The notes: generated by a model not told the origin, from the sequence alone. DNA of 15,608 bases from JAAZPG01 sp012797375 (GCA_937868205.1 CALMMC010000026.1:1-15608); one strand, 5' to 3'. Numbered from the stretch's first letter, positions 1-7,098 are shown. Program-made: numbers and translations.

Positions 1-113
1 CTCTACTTGCGTTATTCAGTCTATTGTTCATAACTTTTAGTGCTTTCTTTCTACTGCTATTTAGTTGCGTATTCTTTAATTAAAATCCTGTGGTCTCTGT
101 GATTTTCTGCTTG
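1..113. other. Non-genomic read-through noise left of the adapter
   Basis: This AT-rich, patternless stretch lies outside the P5 adapter and is separated from it by a poly-T run. Its composition is unlike the GC-rich genomic insert. The order noise, poly-T, adapter, insert is what results when reads run through a short insert and off the end of the adapter and are then assembled untrimmed. It should not be annotated as genome. I see no gene in it. Confidence 0.9.
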
Positions 114-128
114 TTTTTTTTTTTTTTT
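114..128. other. Poly-T run (off-adapter sequencing artefact)
   Basis: Fifteen consecutive T residues directly abut the outer end of the P5 adapter. The mirror image, a poly-A run, abuts the P7 adapter at the other contig end. This matches the homopolymer that Illumina instruments report after reading past the end of a molecule. It is not a terminator. Confidence 0.9.
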
Positions 129-198
129 AATGATACGGCGACCACCGAGATCTACACAGAGTAGATCGTCGGCAGCGTCAGATGTGTATAAGAGACAG
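129..198 (+). other. Illumina Nextera P5/i5 adapter with transposon mosaic end
   Basis: The P5 flow-cell sequence occupies 129-157, followed by an 8-base index AGAGTAGA at 158-165 (matching Nextera i5 index 504), then the Nextera read-1 primer/mosaic end at 166-198, ending AGATGTGTATAAGAGACAG. All three parts agree with the known oligonucleotides. The genomic insert begins at 199. Any reading frame crossing this segment contains adapter-encoded residues such as MCIRDR or SYTHL and is chimeric. Confidence 0.98.
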
Positions 199-944
199 AG
201 ATCGTGGTGATCGAAAAGCCCGGGGAAGGGGGATCGAAGCATACGATCGTCAAGGAAATCCGGATCAAGAAGGGAGAGGCCGGCCGCGCGATCGAGATCG
301 GCAAGGAAATCAAAGCCGGGGAGCAGCCCGTCAAGGTGATCATCGAGGAGCACGGAAAAGGAAAGCCCGGCGTGGTCTGGACGACGGCCGGAGAGGGTCC
401 GGCGGCCCTGGCGGTGATCGGCGAGCGGGATCTTCTTGAAAAGGTCAAGGCGATCCGGGAGAAAGCCGAGGCGGTCAAAGCCAAGACGCTGGAATTCGAG
501 GAGCTCGAAAAATCCCTGAAGAACCTTGAAGCCGAGCTTAAGGACGCCGAGGACCGGCTCAAGAACATCACGGTCCGGATCGATCAAGGCGAGGACGTCC
601 GGATCGTCCGGGAGGACGAGGCCGGGAAGAAATCCTTCGTCTGGATCGAGGCGGGCGACGCGGGGAAGGACGGCGAACCGATGAAAGTCGTCTGCCGGCG
701 CGATGCGGGAACGCTCGAAATCACGCTGACGGGGATGAAAGGACCGGAGGGCCGGTCGGTGCATGACCGTGCCCTGGCCCGGATAAAGAGAGAGCTCCCC
801 AAGGAAGCCATGCTTCTCGACTCGAATTTCGATGAGGGCGGGGGCAAAATGACGTTCAAGCTCGAAGTCCCCGCGGAAACCGCGACGGACAAGGACTTCG
901 TCGACACGATCATCGACATCGTTTCGGAAGAAACGAAGAAATAG
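199..944 (+). CDS. Unrecognised coiled-coil protein, C-terminal part (5' truncated by contig end)
   Basis: The frame is open from the first genomic base and ends at a TAA at 942-944, giving about 247 visible residues. The GTG at 204 is internal: the frame continues upstream into the adapter and there is no ribosome site, so the true start is missing. The product is very rich in Lys and Glu. About residues 75-120 form a heptad-like charged segment (ERDLLEKV to LKNITV) that is probably coiled coil. On either side are two similar beta-type patches, VVWTTAGEGP and FVWIEAGDAG, which suggest a duplicated small domain. No signal peptide or membrane segment is visible in this part. I do not recognise the family. 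It could be the extracytoplasmic tail of a membrane regulator or peptidase, but nothing here proves that. Codon use matches the neighbours, so the frame is very likely real. Confidence 0.7.
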
Positions 945-991
945 ACGGCTCCGGACAAGGGCGTCCCTCCCGGACGGGCGTTCGGTCCGAT

Positions 992-1007
992 CGGAAAGGC
1001 CTTTCCG
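992..1007. repeat. Perfect 16-bp palindrome upstream of the purC-like gene
   Basis: CGGAAAGGCCTTTCCG is a perfect inverted repeat with no loop. It lies 48 bp after the upstream stop codon and 4 bp before a candidate -35 element. There is no T-tract after it, so a classical intrinsic terminator is unlikely. It could be an operator half-site pair or simply a stable hairpin at the end of the upstream transcript. Confidence 0.45.
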
Positions 1008-1010
1008 GGA

Positions 1011-1039
1011 TTGCATTCGGCCTCGGATTCGGGGATGAT
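1011..1039 (+). promoter_or_regulatory. Candidate sigma-70-type promoter for the purC-like gene
   Basis: TTGCAT (1011-1016) and GATGAT (1034-1039) are separated by 17 bp. Each matches only part of the consensus. The expected transcription start near 1046 leaves a leader of about 22 nt that holds the strong ribosome site at 1055-1061. Confidence 0.35.
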
Positions 1040-1054
1040 AGGCCGAGTCCGGAG

Positions 1055-1061
1055 AAGGAGG
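1055..1061 (+). promoter_or_regulatory. Ribosome binding site fixing the GTG start at 1068
   Basis: AAGGAGG sits 6 nt before GTG at 1068-1070. Longer in-frame starts upstream (from 1011) have no such site, so this motif decides the start. Confidence 0.8.
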
Positions 1062-1067
1062 GACGCC

Positions 1068-1931
1068 GTGGATTTGACGAAAATCATCCGAAAAGAAAAC
1101 CTTGTCTACTCGGGGAAGTCCAAGGACATCTACCGGATACCGGGAGGACCCTGGAAGGGCAAGTATGCCTTCGTCTTCACCGATCGGGGCACGGGGTACC
1201 TGGACAAGGCCGGACGGCCGGTCTTCGATCCCGGCTACGACTCCGTGGTCGGCGAAATCCCGGGGAAGGGAGCCATCGCCGGGCGGTTCGCGACCCGTTT
1301 CTTCAACCTGACGGCCAGTAAGAGAATCCCCAGCCACTTCATCGCCTCGGTTCGGGACGAGGTCATGATCGTCGAACCCGCCGTTCCCCTCGGCCTGCCG
1401 GAACAAGCCCCGGAATTCGAGGGATCCGCCCCGCTTCTGAACCTGGAATGGACCTGGCGGAACAACGCTACCGGGAGCTTCTGGCGGAGATACCCGTTCG
1501 TCCGGCCGTGCCAGGGCCTGGACCGGGTCGTCGAGGCCTGGACCAAGGGCGATTCGGACACCCTCATCACCTTCGAGTCGCTGGTCGCGGCCGGAGTGAT
1601 GACCCGCAAGGAGGTCGTCTGGACGGAGGCCTTCGTCAAGCGGATCGCGGCGGTCGTCACGGAGGAGATGGCGTCCCGGGGGCTTCATCTCATCGACGGG
1701 AAGATCGAGCTCGGCCGGTTGAAGGGCGGCGACGGGAGAATCGTCCTCATTGACGAGATCTCCCCGGACGTCCTCCGCGTCTGCAAGGGGTACGCCCCGG
1801 ACGGGAAGAACGGCTGCCGGAAAAGCCGGACATGCATCCGGACAAGCCAGGCGGGGAACGTCCGCAAGATCTCGGGGAAAAACGTCCTGACCGCCGCCCA
1901 GCTGGAGGAGGTCTTCCGAACCGCGGGCTAA
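1068..1931 (+). CDS. Divergent SAICAR synthetase-like (PurC family) protein
   Basis: The 287-residue protein starts at a GTG with an ideal ribosome site. SAICAR synthetase joins aspartate to CAIR using ATP in purine synthesis, in the cytoplasm. Family hallmarks are visible: the N-terminal ATP-binding strand-turn YSGKSKDIY (residues 14-22, K17/K19), PGKGAIAGRF, a TGS triplet at 135-137 where PurC has YLTGS, LIDGKIELG (D210, K212, E214, G216) for the D-x-K-[FY]-E-[FI]-G signature, and IDEISPD (D229, E230, D234) for DE[IV]xTPD. Each signature is altered: the aromatic residue after K is Ile, Leu replaces Phe, and the second motif looks one residue shorter. The usual TPxTKA segment is not evident, and the C-terminus (from about 240) is Cys/Lys/Arg rich. 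No other purine genes adjoin it. It may be a true but divergent PurC or a PurC-like ligase with another substrate. Its stop overlaps the convergent barrel gene by 4 bp. Confidence 0.75.
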   Translation: MDLTKIIRKENLVYSGKSKDIYRIPGGPWKGKYAFVFTDRGTGYLDKAGRPVFDPGYDSVVGEIPGKGAIAGRFATRFFNLTASKRIPSHFIASVRDEVMIVEPAVPLGLPEQAPEFEGSAPLLNLEWTWRNNATGSFWRRYPFVRPCQGLDRVVEAWTKGDSDTLITFESLVAAGVMTRKEVVWTEAFVKRIAAVVTEEMASRGLHLIDGKIELGRLKGGDGRIVLIDEISPDVLRVCKGYAPDGKNGCRKSRTCIRTSQAGNVRKISGKNVLTAAQLEEVFRTAG

Positions 1932-2602
1932 AGGATGAAGCCGACGCCCAGGGTCAGGGTCAGAACGTCGGTCCGCAGGAGTCGGCCGAATTCCGGCCCC
2001 ATGGGTTCGGTCCGCAGGTCGTTAATGTCCCGGCCCTTTCCCTCGCCGAAGGCGTAGAGAAACCCGATCCAGCGGTACGTGACGGCCGCGTTGAGAAAGA
2101 CAGAGGGCCCCAGGTCGAGGTGAAGACCTGCGCCGGCCTGGAGCCCCGCCCCGACGTAGGAGGCGTTCAAGGTCTTGCCTCGGTAGAACGAACCGCCCTT
2201 GACCCTAAGGAACGGGAGGGTGATCCCGCCGAGGAAATACGGCCGGAGAGGAAGCTTCTTCAGAAAAAAGGACCTCCCGTTGAGATCGAGCGCCTCGTAG
2301 GTCGCGGCGCGGGATCCGTTTTCAAGGGCGACGGTCCGGCGGAGACGGAGGAAGGAAATGTCCCAGGACCCGTTGTAGGATTTCCTCCCGTAGCCGACGG
2401 ACCAAGCCCCGCCCCGTTCCAGCCGCGGAACGTAAAACGCTTTTTCGAAATGCCAGAGCGTCAGGTTCCGGTTGAGATCGCGGTTGAAGTCGAGAAATTG
2501 CCCGGAGAGCAGGAGAAACGGGCCGTCGCGTCCCGGGCCGGCCGCCGAGGCGGCCGAGACGAAGGCCAGGAGGAGCACGGCGGTCAGCGCGCGGCGGGCC
2601 AT
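1928..2602 (-). CDS. Small outer-membrane beta-barrel-like protein with signal peptide
   Basis: The protein has 224 residues. I chose the ATG at 2602 because it begins a clear Sec signal peptide: MARRA, a hydrophobic core LTAVLLLAFV, then the small-residue site SAASAA near residue 20. A -35/-10 pair ends 7 bp upstream of that ATG. The longer frame back to 2869 would run through the divergent promoter and into the thioredoxin-reductase-like gene. The mature part is a series of alternating polar/apolar strands rich in Gly, aromatics and turns (for example SVGYGRKSYNGSWDISFLRL, YVGAGLQAGAGLHLDLG, VFLNAAVTYRWIGFLYAFG) and ends in a strand LTLTLGVGFIL. This is typical of an 8- to 10-stranded outer-membrane barrel. 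The last residue is Leu and not the common Phe. No specific family is recognised; the cargo or role is unknown. Confidence 0.75.
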   Translation of the reverse strand: MARRALTAVLLLAFVSAASAAGPGRDGPFLLLSGQFLDFNRDLNRNLTLWHFEKAFYVPRLERGGAWSVGYGRKSYNGSWDISFLRLRRTVALENGSRAATYEALDLNGRSFFLKKLPLRPYFLGGITLPFLRVKGGSFYRGKTLNASYVGAGLQAGAGLHLDLGPSVFLNAAVTYRWIGFLYAFGEGKGRDINDLRTEPMGPEFGRLLRTDVLTLTLGVGFIL

Positions 2603-2609
2603 GGGAGAC

Positions 2610-2638
2610 AATGTAGACCGGAGGCCGGCGTTAGTCAA
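2610..2638 (-). promoter_or_regulatory. Promoter of the barrel gene, apparently leaderless
   Basis: On the minus strand TTGACT (2638-2633) and TACATT (2615-2610) are spaced exactly 17 bp. Only 7 bp separate the -10 from the ATG at 2602, so the expected transcription start falls on or next to the start codon. No Shine-Dalgarno sequence is present upstream of this ATG, which agrees with a leaderless mRNA. Confidence 0.6.
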
Positions 2639-2756
2639 CACGGCCGGCGGATCGACGGGAACGTCCAGGACGATGGATCGGCTTCGTTCCTCTTGGAACC
2701 TCGACGGGCGGTTTGTCTTTGCCTTCTTCCGGGGAAACCGACCATTCCCGCGGCGG

Positions 2757-2787
2757 TTGACCTCCGCATCGTCTTTTCCCCTATAAT
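2757..2787 (+). promoter_or_regulatory. Promoter of the thioredoxin-reductase-like gene
   Basis: TTGACC (2757-2762) and a perfect TATAAT (2782-2787) are separated by 19 bp, slightly longer than ideal. The start codon at 2805 is only 17 bp past the -10, giving a predicted leader of about 10 nt. That start would fall inside the GGGGAG (2792-2797) that otherwise serves as ribosome site. Confidence 0.6.
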
Positions 2788-2804
2788 GTCCGGGGAGAAC
2801 AACG

Positions 2805-3716
2805 ATGCGCCAATATGAAACCGACATTCTGATCATCGGGGCCGGGCCGGCCGGCCTGACGGCGGCCATCTATGCCGCCCGCTCCGGCAAGAAAACGCTG
2901 GTTCTGGAAAGCGAGCGGGCGGCCTCGCGGCTCGCCCTGGGATACGAGCTCGAGAATTATCCCGGGTTCGCCGCGATCAACAGCCGCGAGCTTCTGGATA
3001 AGTTCCGGTCGCAGGCGGCCGGTTTCGGGGCGGAATTCGCGACGGGCGATGTCATCGCCCTGTCGCTGGAGTCCAGCCCGAAATTCGTCTCGACGTCCGA
3101 CGCCTTTATCGAGGCCCGGGCTGTCATCCTGGCCACCGGCAAGCCGTTCGCCAAGGAGCGGCAGATCCCCGGAGAGGAACGGCTCCTCGGCTACGGCGTG
3201 AGCTACTGCGCGGTTTGCGACGGCCCTCTCTATAAAGGGCGCGACGCGGCCGCCTACGGCCATTCGGCCGAGGCGATCGAGGATATCTGGATCCTGGATC
3301 AGACGGGCGTCCGGGTTCATTGGATCCCCGGGCGGGTCAAGGATCCCGCCGCCCTGGAGGAAGCGTTCCTCAAGGCCGAGAAGCGCGGCATCCCGGTCCA
3401 CGGCGGGGCCGAGATCAAGGAGATCGCCGGAGAGAAGAACGTCGAACGCGTCGTCTTGAAAAGCGAGGGCGGCGAACGGACGCTGGACGTCGAGGCCGTC
3501 TTCATTTTTCGGGAAGTCCCGACCGGCCCGCTCTTCGCCAAGTCCGGCCTGGCCCTCGACCATAAGCAATGCCTGGCCGTGGACCGCTTCCAGAGGACGA
3601 ACCTCCCGGGCGTCTTCGCCGCCGGCGATCTCACCTGCGGCGGCCTTCAAGTCGTCTCGGCCGCCGGCGCAGGCTGCGTCGCCGCCCTCCAGGCCCTGGC
3701 TTATTTGCGCAAGTAG
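2805..3716 (+). CDS. Thioredoxin reductase-like flavoprotein lacking the canonical NADPH motif
   Basis: The 303-residue length and fold order match low-Mr thioredoxin reductases, which pass electrons through FAD to a CxxC pair and on to thioredoxin. Visible are the FAD dinucleotide motif GAGPAG (12-17), ATGKPF, the redox centre C135-A-V-C138-D, and the second FAD motif FAAGDL (D275) followed by GLQVVSAAGAG. The NADPH domain (about 145-180) departs from the family: where GGGDSAxEE is expected the protein has YGHSAEAIED, and the HRR-type phosphate-binding triplet is replaced by HWIPGR. It may therefore use ferredoxin, another flavin donor or NADH, like the described ferredoxin-dependent (FFTR) and NADPH-independent thioredoxin reductases; that is inference. 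No thioredoxin gene adjoins it. The ATG at 2805 is supported by the promoter and by homology starting at once with the FAD strand. Its stop lies 2 bp from the stop of the convergent tricorn gene. Confidence 0.88.
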   Translation: MRQYETDILIIGAGPAGLTAAIYAARSGKKTLVLESERAASRLALGYELENYPGFAAINSRELLDKFRSQAAGFGAEFATGDVIALSLESSPKFVSTSDAFIEARAVILATGKPFAKERQIPGEERLLGYGVSYCAVCDGPLYKGRDAAAYGHSAEAIEDIWILDQTGVRVHWIPGRVKDPAALEEAFLKAEKRGIPVHGGAEIKEIAGEKNVERVVLKSEGGERTLDVEAVFIFREVPTGPLFAKSGLALDHKQCLAVDRFQRTNLPGVFAAGDLTCGGLQVVSAAGAGCVAALQALAYLRK

Positions 3717-3718
3717 CC

Positions 3719-6700
3719 CTATTTGCCCTTCATCAGCTCCCGGACGGCCGCCTCGATCTGCTGGTCGCGCCCGGCCGACATGACGTCCGGATCGTTCTTG
3801 ACCCGGATGTCAGGCTCCAGCTGGTTGTTCTCGCAAAGCTTCCCGTCGGGCGTCCGCCATCCGCCCTGGGGGATCCCGAAGCGGAGAGTCGGATCGATCT
3901 GGGTTTCCCACCAGACGAACGTTCCCGTGCCCGGCACGGGCATGCCCAGCGTTTGCCCGATCCCCTTGATCTTGTATTCCACGGGGAAAAGGTGGGCGTC
4001 CGAGTAATTGGCTTCGCCCATCAGGACGATCGACGGCTTGATCCACTTGTTGTACGGCTCGTAGCCGACGAGCTGGCCGCGAGGCACGATGTCGAAGACC
4101 TTTCGGCCGTTCAAGAAATCCGCGAGCTGGTCGTGGAGGCTGCCGCCGCCGTTGAAGCGGGTGTCGACGATCAGGGCGTCCTTCTCCATGCTGAGGCCGA
4201 AGACTTCATCGATGACCGTCCGGAAGCTCTGATCGTTCATGCCCCGGACATGGACGTAGCCGATCCGGCCGCCCGAAAGCCGGTCCGTCTCGGCCCGCCG
4301 GGCCAGGACCCAGCGCCGGTAGAGAAGGGCGGCCTCTTCCTCCAAGGTGACGGGCCTGACGGCCTCCTCCCAGCGCGAGGACGCCGCCGGATCGAGAACG
4401 GAAAGCAGGGTGAGCTGGCCGGCCTTCCGGTTGAGCAGGGCGTAATGGTCGATCGTGCCGTCCAGGGTCCGGCCGTCGATTTTTTCGATGATGTGGCCCG
4501 CCCGGATCTTGAGGCTCGCCTTGTCCAGCGGCCCGCCGCTCAAGACCTCGGCGATTTTCAGGCCGGGGCCGGCGTAATCATAATCCAGGAACAGGCCGAG
4601 CGAAGCCGTGGCGTCGGCCGACGGCGTCCGGGCCGGGTTGTAATAACAGCCGGTATGGGAGGCGTTCAGCTCGCCCAGCATCTCGCTGACCATCTCGGCG
4701 TAATCATGGTTGTTGTTGATGAAGGGGAGGAATTTGCGGTAGATGGGGTAAAAGGAATCCCAGTCCGCCCCGTAGAGATCCTCCACCAGGAACTTCTGCT
4801 TGATCTGCCGCCACATGTGGTCGAACATGTAAGCTTTCTCGGCGGCCTCGTCCAGGCGCATCTCGCCGGTGATGGCCAAGGGCTCCTGCCGGCCGCTGTC
4901 CGGATCGACCTTGAGGATCCGTCCCTCGGCTCCGATGAAGAGCGTCTTGCCGTCGGGCGACAGCTCCATCGAGGGCCTCTGGACGCCCAGCTTGGCGAGC
5001 AGCTTGGTGTCGCGCGTCCGCGGCTCGGTCACCCATAAATCATAACCGCGTTCGAACCGGGCCAGATAGAAGAGCTTCTCGCCGTCCTTGCTCAAGACGG
5101 CGTCGCTGATGTCCGCCGAATGAATGGAGAGGCGGACCTTCCGCCGGTCGAGCCCGTCGAGCTCGAACGCCAGTTCCTTCTTCGGTTCTTCCTTTTTAAG
5201 GCCGGCCGCCTTGGCCTTGGCGTCCGCGGCCTTTTCTTTCTCCGTTTTCTCCTTTTCGTCCTTGGCTTTTTGCTCCGTTTCCTTCAGCAAAGCGAATTCG
5301 GCCTTGGAGAGGAGGAACCGGTCGTACGCCTCCCGGGTGAAAAACATCCCGTAGATATCGTAGGTCATGGGATTGCCGTCCGTGTTTGTCAAGCCCTCCC
5401 GGGTCGAGCCGTAGTACATCATCGTCCCGTCCAGGCCCCAGCGGACGCCGACGTTGTCGAATCCGCTCCGGGTCAGGTTGATGACCCGGCCCCGGCCGTC
5501 GCTCGAGACGAGGCCGATCTGGGGGGTGAAGAGGCGGACGACGCCGAATTGGACCAGAAACCACTTCCCGTCCGGGCTCCAGCGGTAGCTCTGGTCGCCG
5601 TCGGCGTAGGAGTAATTGTACGTTCCCGGCAGAATCAGCCGGCTTTGCTTGGTCGCCAGGTTGATGACCTTCAAGGCGGTCCGGTTTTCCAGGTAAGCGA
5701 CTTCCTTGCCGTCAGGGGAGAATTCGGGCTGAAACTCCTCGGCCGCCGTGGCCGCGACCGGTTCCTCCTTGAGGAGCGTCGCGGCGAAGAAATAGGGCTC
5801 CTCCTTGCGGACGATCGAGGTCGCGTAGACGTTCCAGTTGTTGTCTCGTTCGGCGGCGTAGATGAGTGTCCGGCCGTCCGGGCTGAAGCTCACCATCCGC
5901 TCCTGCTCGGGGGTGTCGGTCACGCGCTTGGCCGGCCCGCCTTCGGCGCTGACGACGAAAATCTCGCCCCGGAAGACAAGGGCGATTTCTTTGCCGTTGG
6001 GGGATAGGCGCATCTCGGTGAGCCCGCTCCCCCCGACGGGCAGAACCCGCGGGAGGACGGCCCGGCCGTCCTGGGCGATGCGGACGGCGAGCTTTTGGGG
6101 AGCCGCGTCCCCGGCTTGGGTGTAGATTTCCCCGTCGTAGCCGAAGCACAGGACGCCGGTATCCGAGCGGGTCAGGAACCGGACCGGATTCTTGGCGAAC
6201 GAAGTCACGGCGGTCGCGGAGGCGGGACGGCTCAGGGAGCTCTTGTAGACGTTGAACGTCCCGCCCCGCTCGCTGAGAAAGTAGAAGTCGTCGCCGTTGG
6301 GGTCGAAGACGGGATTCCGGTCCTCGCCTTCATTATCCGTCACCTGGATGTTCTTCTTGGCCTTCAAGTCATACACCCAGATATCGCGCGTCACCGCGGA
6401 CGTGTGATGCTTGCGCCAGACGTTCTCACGGCCTTTGGCGTCGTGGTAGAGGATTTTGTCCCCGGCCCGGTTGGAGACGGCCGCGACCGCCGGCTGGGTC
6501 AGGACAAGGGACGCTTCCCCGCCGTCGACGGACACGCTGTAGAGCTCGGGAAAGCCGGTCATCGGGAACTGGACGTTGGCCGCCGTGTCCTGGCGGGCCG
6601 AGGCGAAGAGGATCCGCCGTCCGTCGGCCGTGAAGCCGCTGGGGATGTCGGCCGCGGAATGGAAGGTCAGGCGCCGGGCTTCGCCGCCGCCGGCCGGCAT

Positions 6701-7042
6701 GAGGTAGATGTCGAAATTGCCGGAGCGGTCGGAGGCAAAGGCGATCCACCGGCCGTCATGGCTCCAGACCGGGGAATAATCGTAGGCTTCGCCCACGGTC
6801 AGGGGAACGGCCGTCCCGCCGGAAGACGGGATTTTGAAAATGTCGCCCTTGGCGCAGAAAAGGATGGCTTGGCCGTCCGGCGAGATGGCCGGGTACCGCA
6901 ACCACAAGGGATTGTCCTGGGAGGCGGCGGGAGCCGCGCCCAGAAGGGAGGCGGCGAGCACGGCCAGGGCGGCCCAGGGCGTCGCGGACCGATGGACGGG
7001 ACGCGGCCGGCGGAAACGGAGGGAAGGGAACGGACGAAGCAT
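3719..7042 (-). CDS. Exported tricorn protease homologue (S41-type serine protease with beta-propellers and PDZ)
   Basis: The 1107-residue protein begins at the ATG at 7042, which has AAGGAG 7 nt upstream. The in-frame ATG at 7084 lacks a site. An Arg-rich N-region, the hydrophobic stretch WAALAVLAASLLGAAPA and a small-residue cleavage region (about residues 24-41) form a signal peptide, so it acts outside the cytoplasm, unlike the archaeal tricorn. Residues about 45-580 contain WD40/TolB-like repeats (ISPDGQ, WSHDGRW, FSPDGRT, WSPDGKW) forming propellers. About 584-625 is a Lys/Glu-rich linker, then more propeller strands, a PDZ domain (about 830-890, LGLFLDYDYAGPGLKI) and the S41 protease core. 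Tricorn catalytic positions are all identifiable: S795-H796 in NASHTG, S1014-D1015 in NYSDAHLFP, and E1076 in QLEPDI. It probably trims oligopeptides. It is divergent from iadA across 107 bp, which suggests joint peptide catabolism. Confidence 0.93.
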   Translation of the reverse strand: MLRPFPSLRFRRPRPVHRSATPWAALAVLAASLLGAAPAASQDNPLWLRYPAISPDGQAILFCAKGDIFKIPSSGGTAVPLTVGEAYDYSPVWSHDGRWIAFASDRSGNFDIYLMPAGGGEARRLTFHSAADIPSGFTADGRRILFASARQDTAANVQFPMTGFPELYSVSVDGGEASLVLTQPAVAAVSNRAGDKILYHDAKGRENVWRKHHTSAVTRDIWVYDLKAKKNIQVTDNEGEDRNPVFDPNGDDFYFLSERGGTFNVYKSSLSRPASATAVTSFAKNPVRFLTRSDTGVLCFGYDGEIYTQAGDAAPQKLAVRIAQDGRAVLPRVLPVGGSGLTEMRLSPNGKEIALVFRGEIFVVSAEGGPAKRVTDTPEQERMVSFSPDGRTLIYAAERDNNWNVYATSIVRKEEPYFFAATLLKEEPVAATAAEEFQPEFSPDGKEVAYLENRTALKVINLATKQSRLILPGTYNYSYADGDQSYRWSPDGKWFLVQFGVVRLFTPQIGLVSSDGRGRVINLTRSGFDNVGVRWGLDGTMMYYGSTREGLTNTDGNPMTYDIYGMFFTREAYDRFLLSKAEFALLKETEQKAKDEKEKTEKEKAADAKAKAAGLKKEEPKKELAFELDGLDRRKVRLSIHSADISDAVLSKDGEKLFYLARFERGYDLWVTEPRTRDTKLLAKLGVQRPSMELSPDGKTLFIGAEGRILKVDPDSGRQEPLAITGEMRLDEAAEKAYMFDHMWRQIKQKFLVEDLYGADWDSFYPIYRKFLPFINNNHDYAEMVSEMLGELNASHTGCYYNPARTPSADATASLGLFLDYDYAGPGLKIAEVLSGGPLDKASLKIRAGHIIEKIDGRTLDGTIDHYALLNRKAGQLTLLSVLDPAASSRWEEAVRPVTLEEEAALLYRRWVLARRAETDRLSGGRIGYVHVRGMNDQSFRTVIDEVFGLSMEKDALIVDTRFNGGGSLHDQLADFLNGRKVFDIVPRGQLVGYEPYNKWIKPSIVLMGEANYSDAHLFPVEYKIKGIGQTLGMPVPGTGTFVWWETQIDPTLRFGIPQGGWRTPDGKLCENNQLEPDIRVKNDPDVMSAGRDQQIEAAVRELMKGK

Positions 7043-7049
7043 GGGGATT

Positions 7050-7055
7050 CTCCTT
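7050..7055 (-). promoter_or_regulatory. Ribosome binding site of the tricorn gene
   Basis: AAGGAG on the minus strand, 7 nt before the ATG at 7042. It selects this start over the in-frame ATG at 7084 and puts the signal peptide at the very N-terminus. Confidence 0.8.
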
Positions 7056-7098
7056 GATGAAGGCATCTCATTATCATACGCCATTCAATAAAGAAAAG

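Noticed and set aside
114..128. Poly-T run that could be read as a terminator tail
   Set aside because: It abuts the P5 adapter, has no hairpin and is mirrored by poly-A after P7; it is a sequencing artefact.
166..198. Transposon mosaic end that might suggest a Tn5-like element
   Set aside because: It is the Nextera tagmentation sequence joined to Illumina P5/P7 oligonucleotides, so it is from library preparation and not a mobile element.
57..1688. 543-residue minus-strand frame crossing the left adapter
   Set aside because: It runs antisense to the coiled-coil and purC-like genes, includes adapter-encoded residues (CLLYTSDAADD) and poly-Lys from the homopolymer, and has Arg/Asp/Gly/Pro-rich shadow composition.
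1832..2818. 328-residue plus-strand frame opposite the barrel gene
   Set aside because: Composition is a typical shadow, while the minus-strand frame has a signal peptide, promoter and barrel-strand pattern.
3569..5038. Long plus-strand frame opposite the tricorn gene
   Set aside because: Shadow of GC-rich third positions. The opposite strand has a complete tricorn protein with all catalytic residues, and this frame shows no domain.
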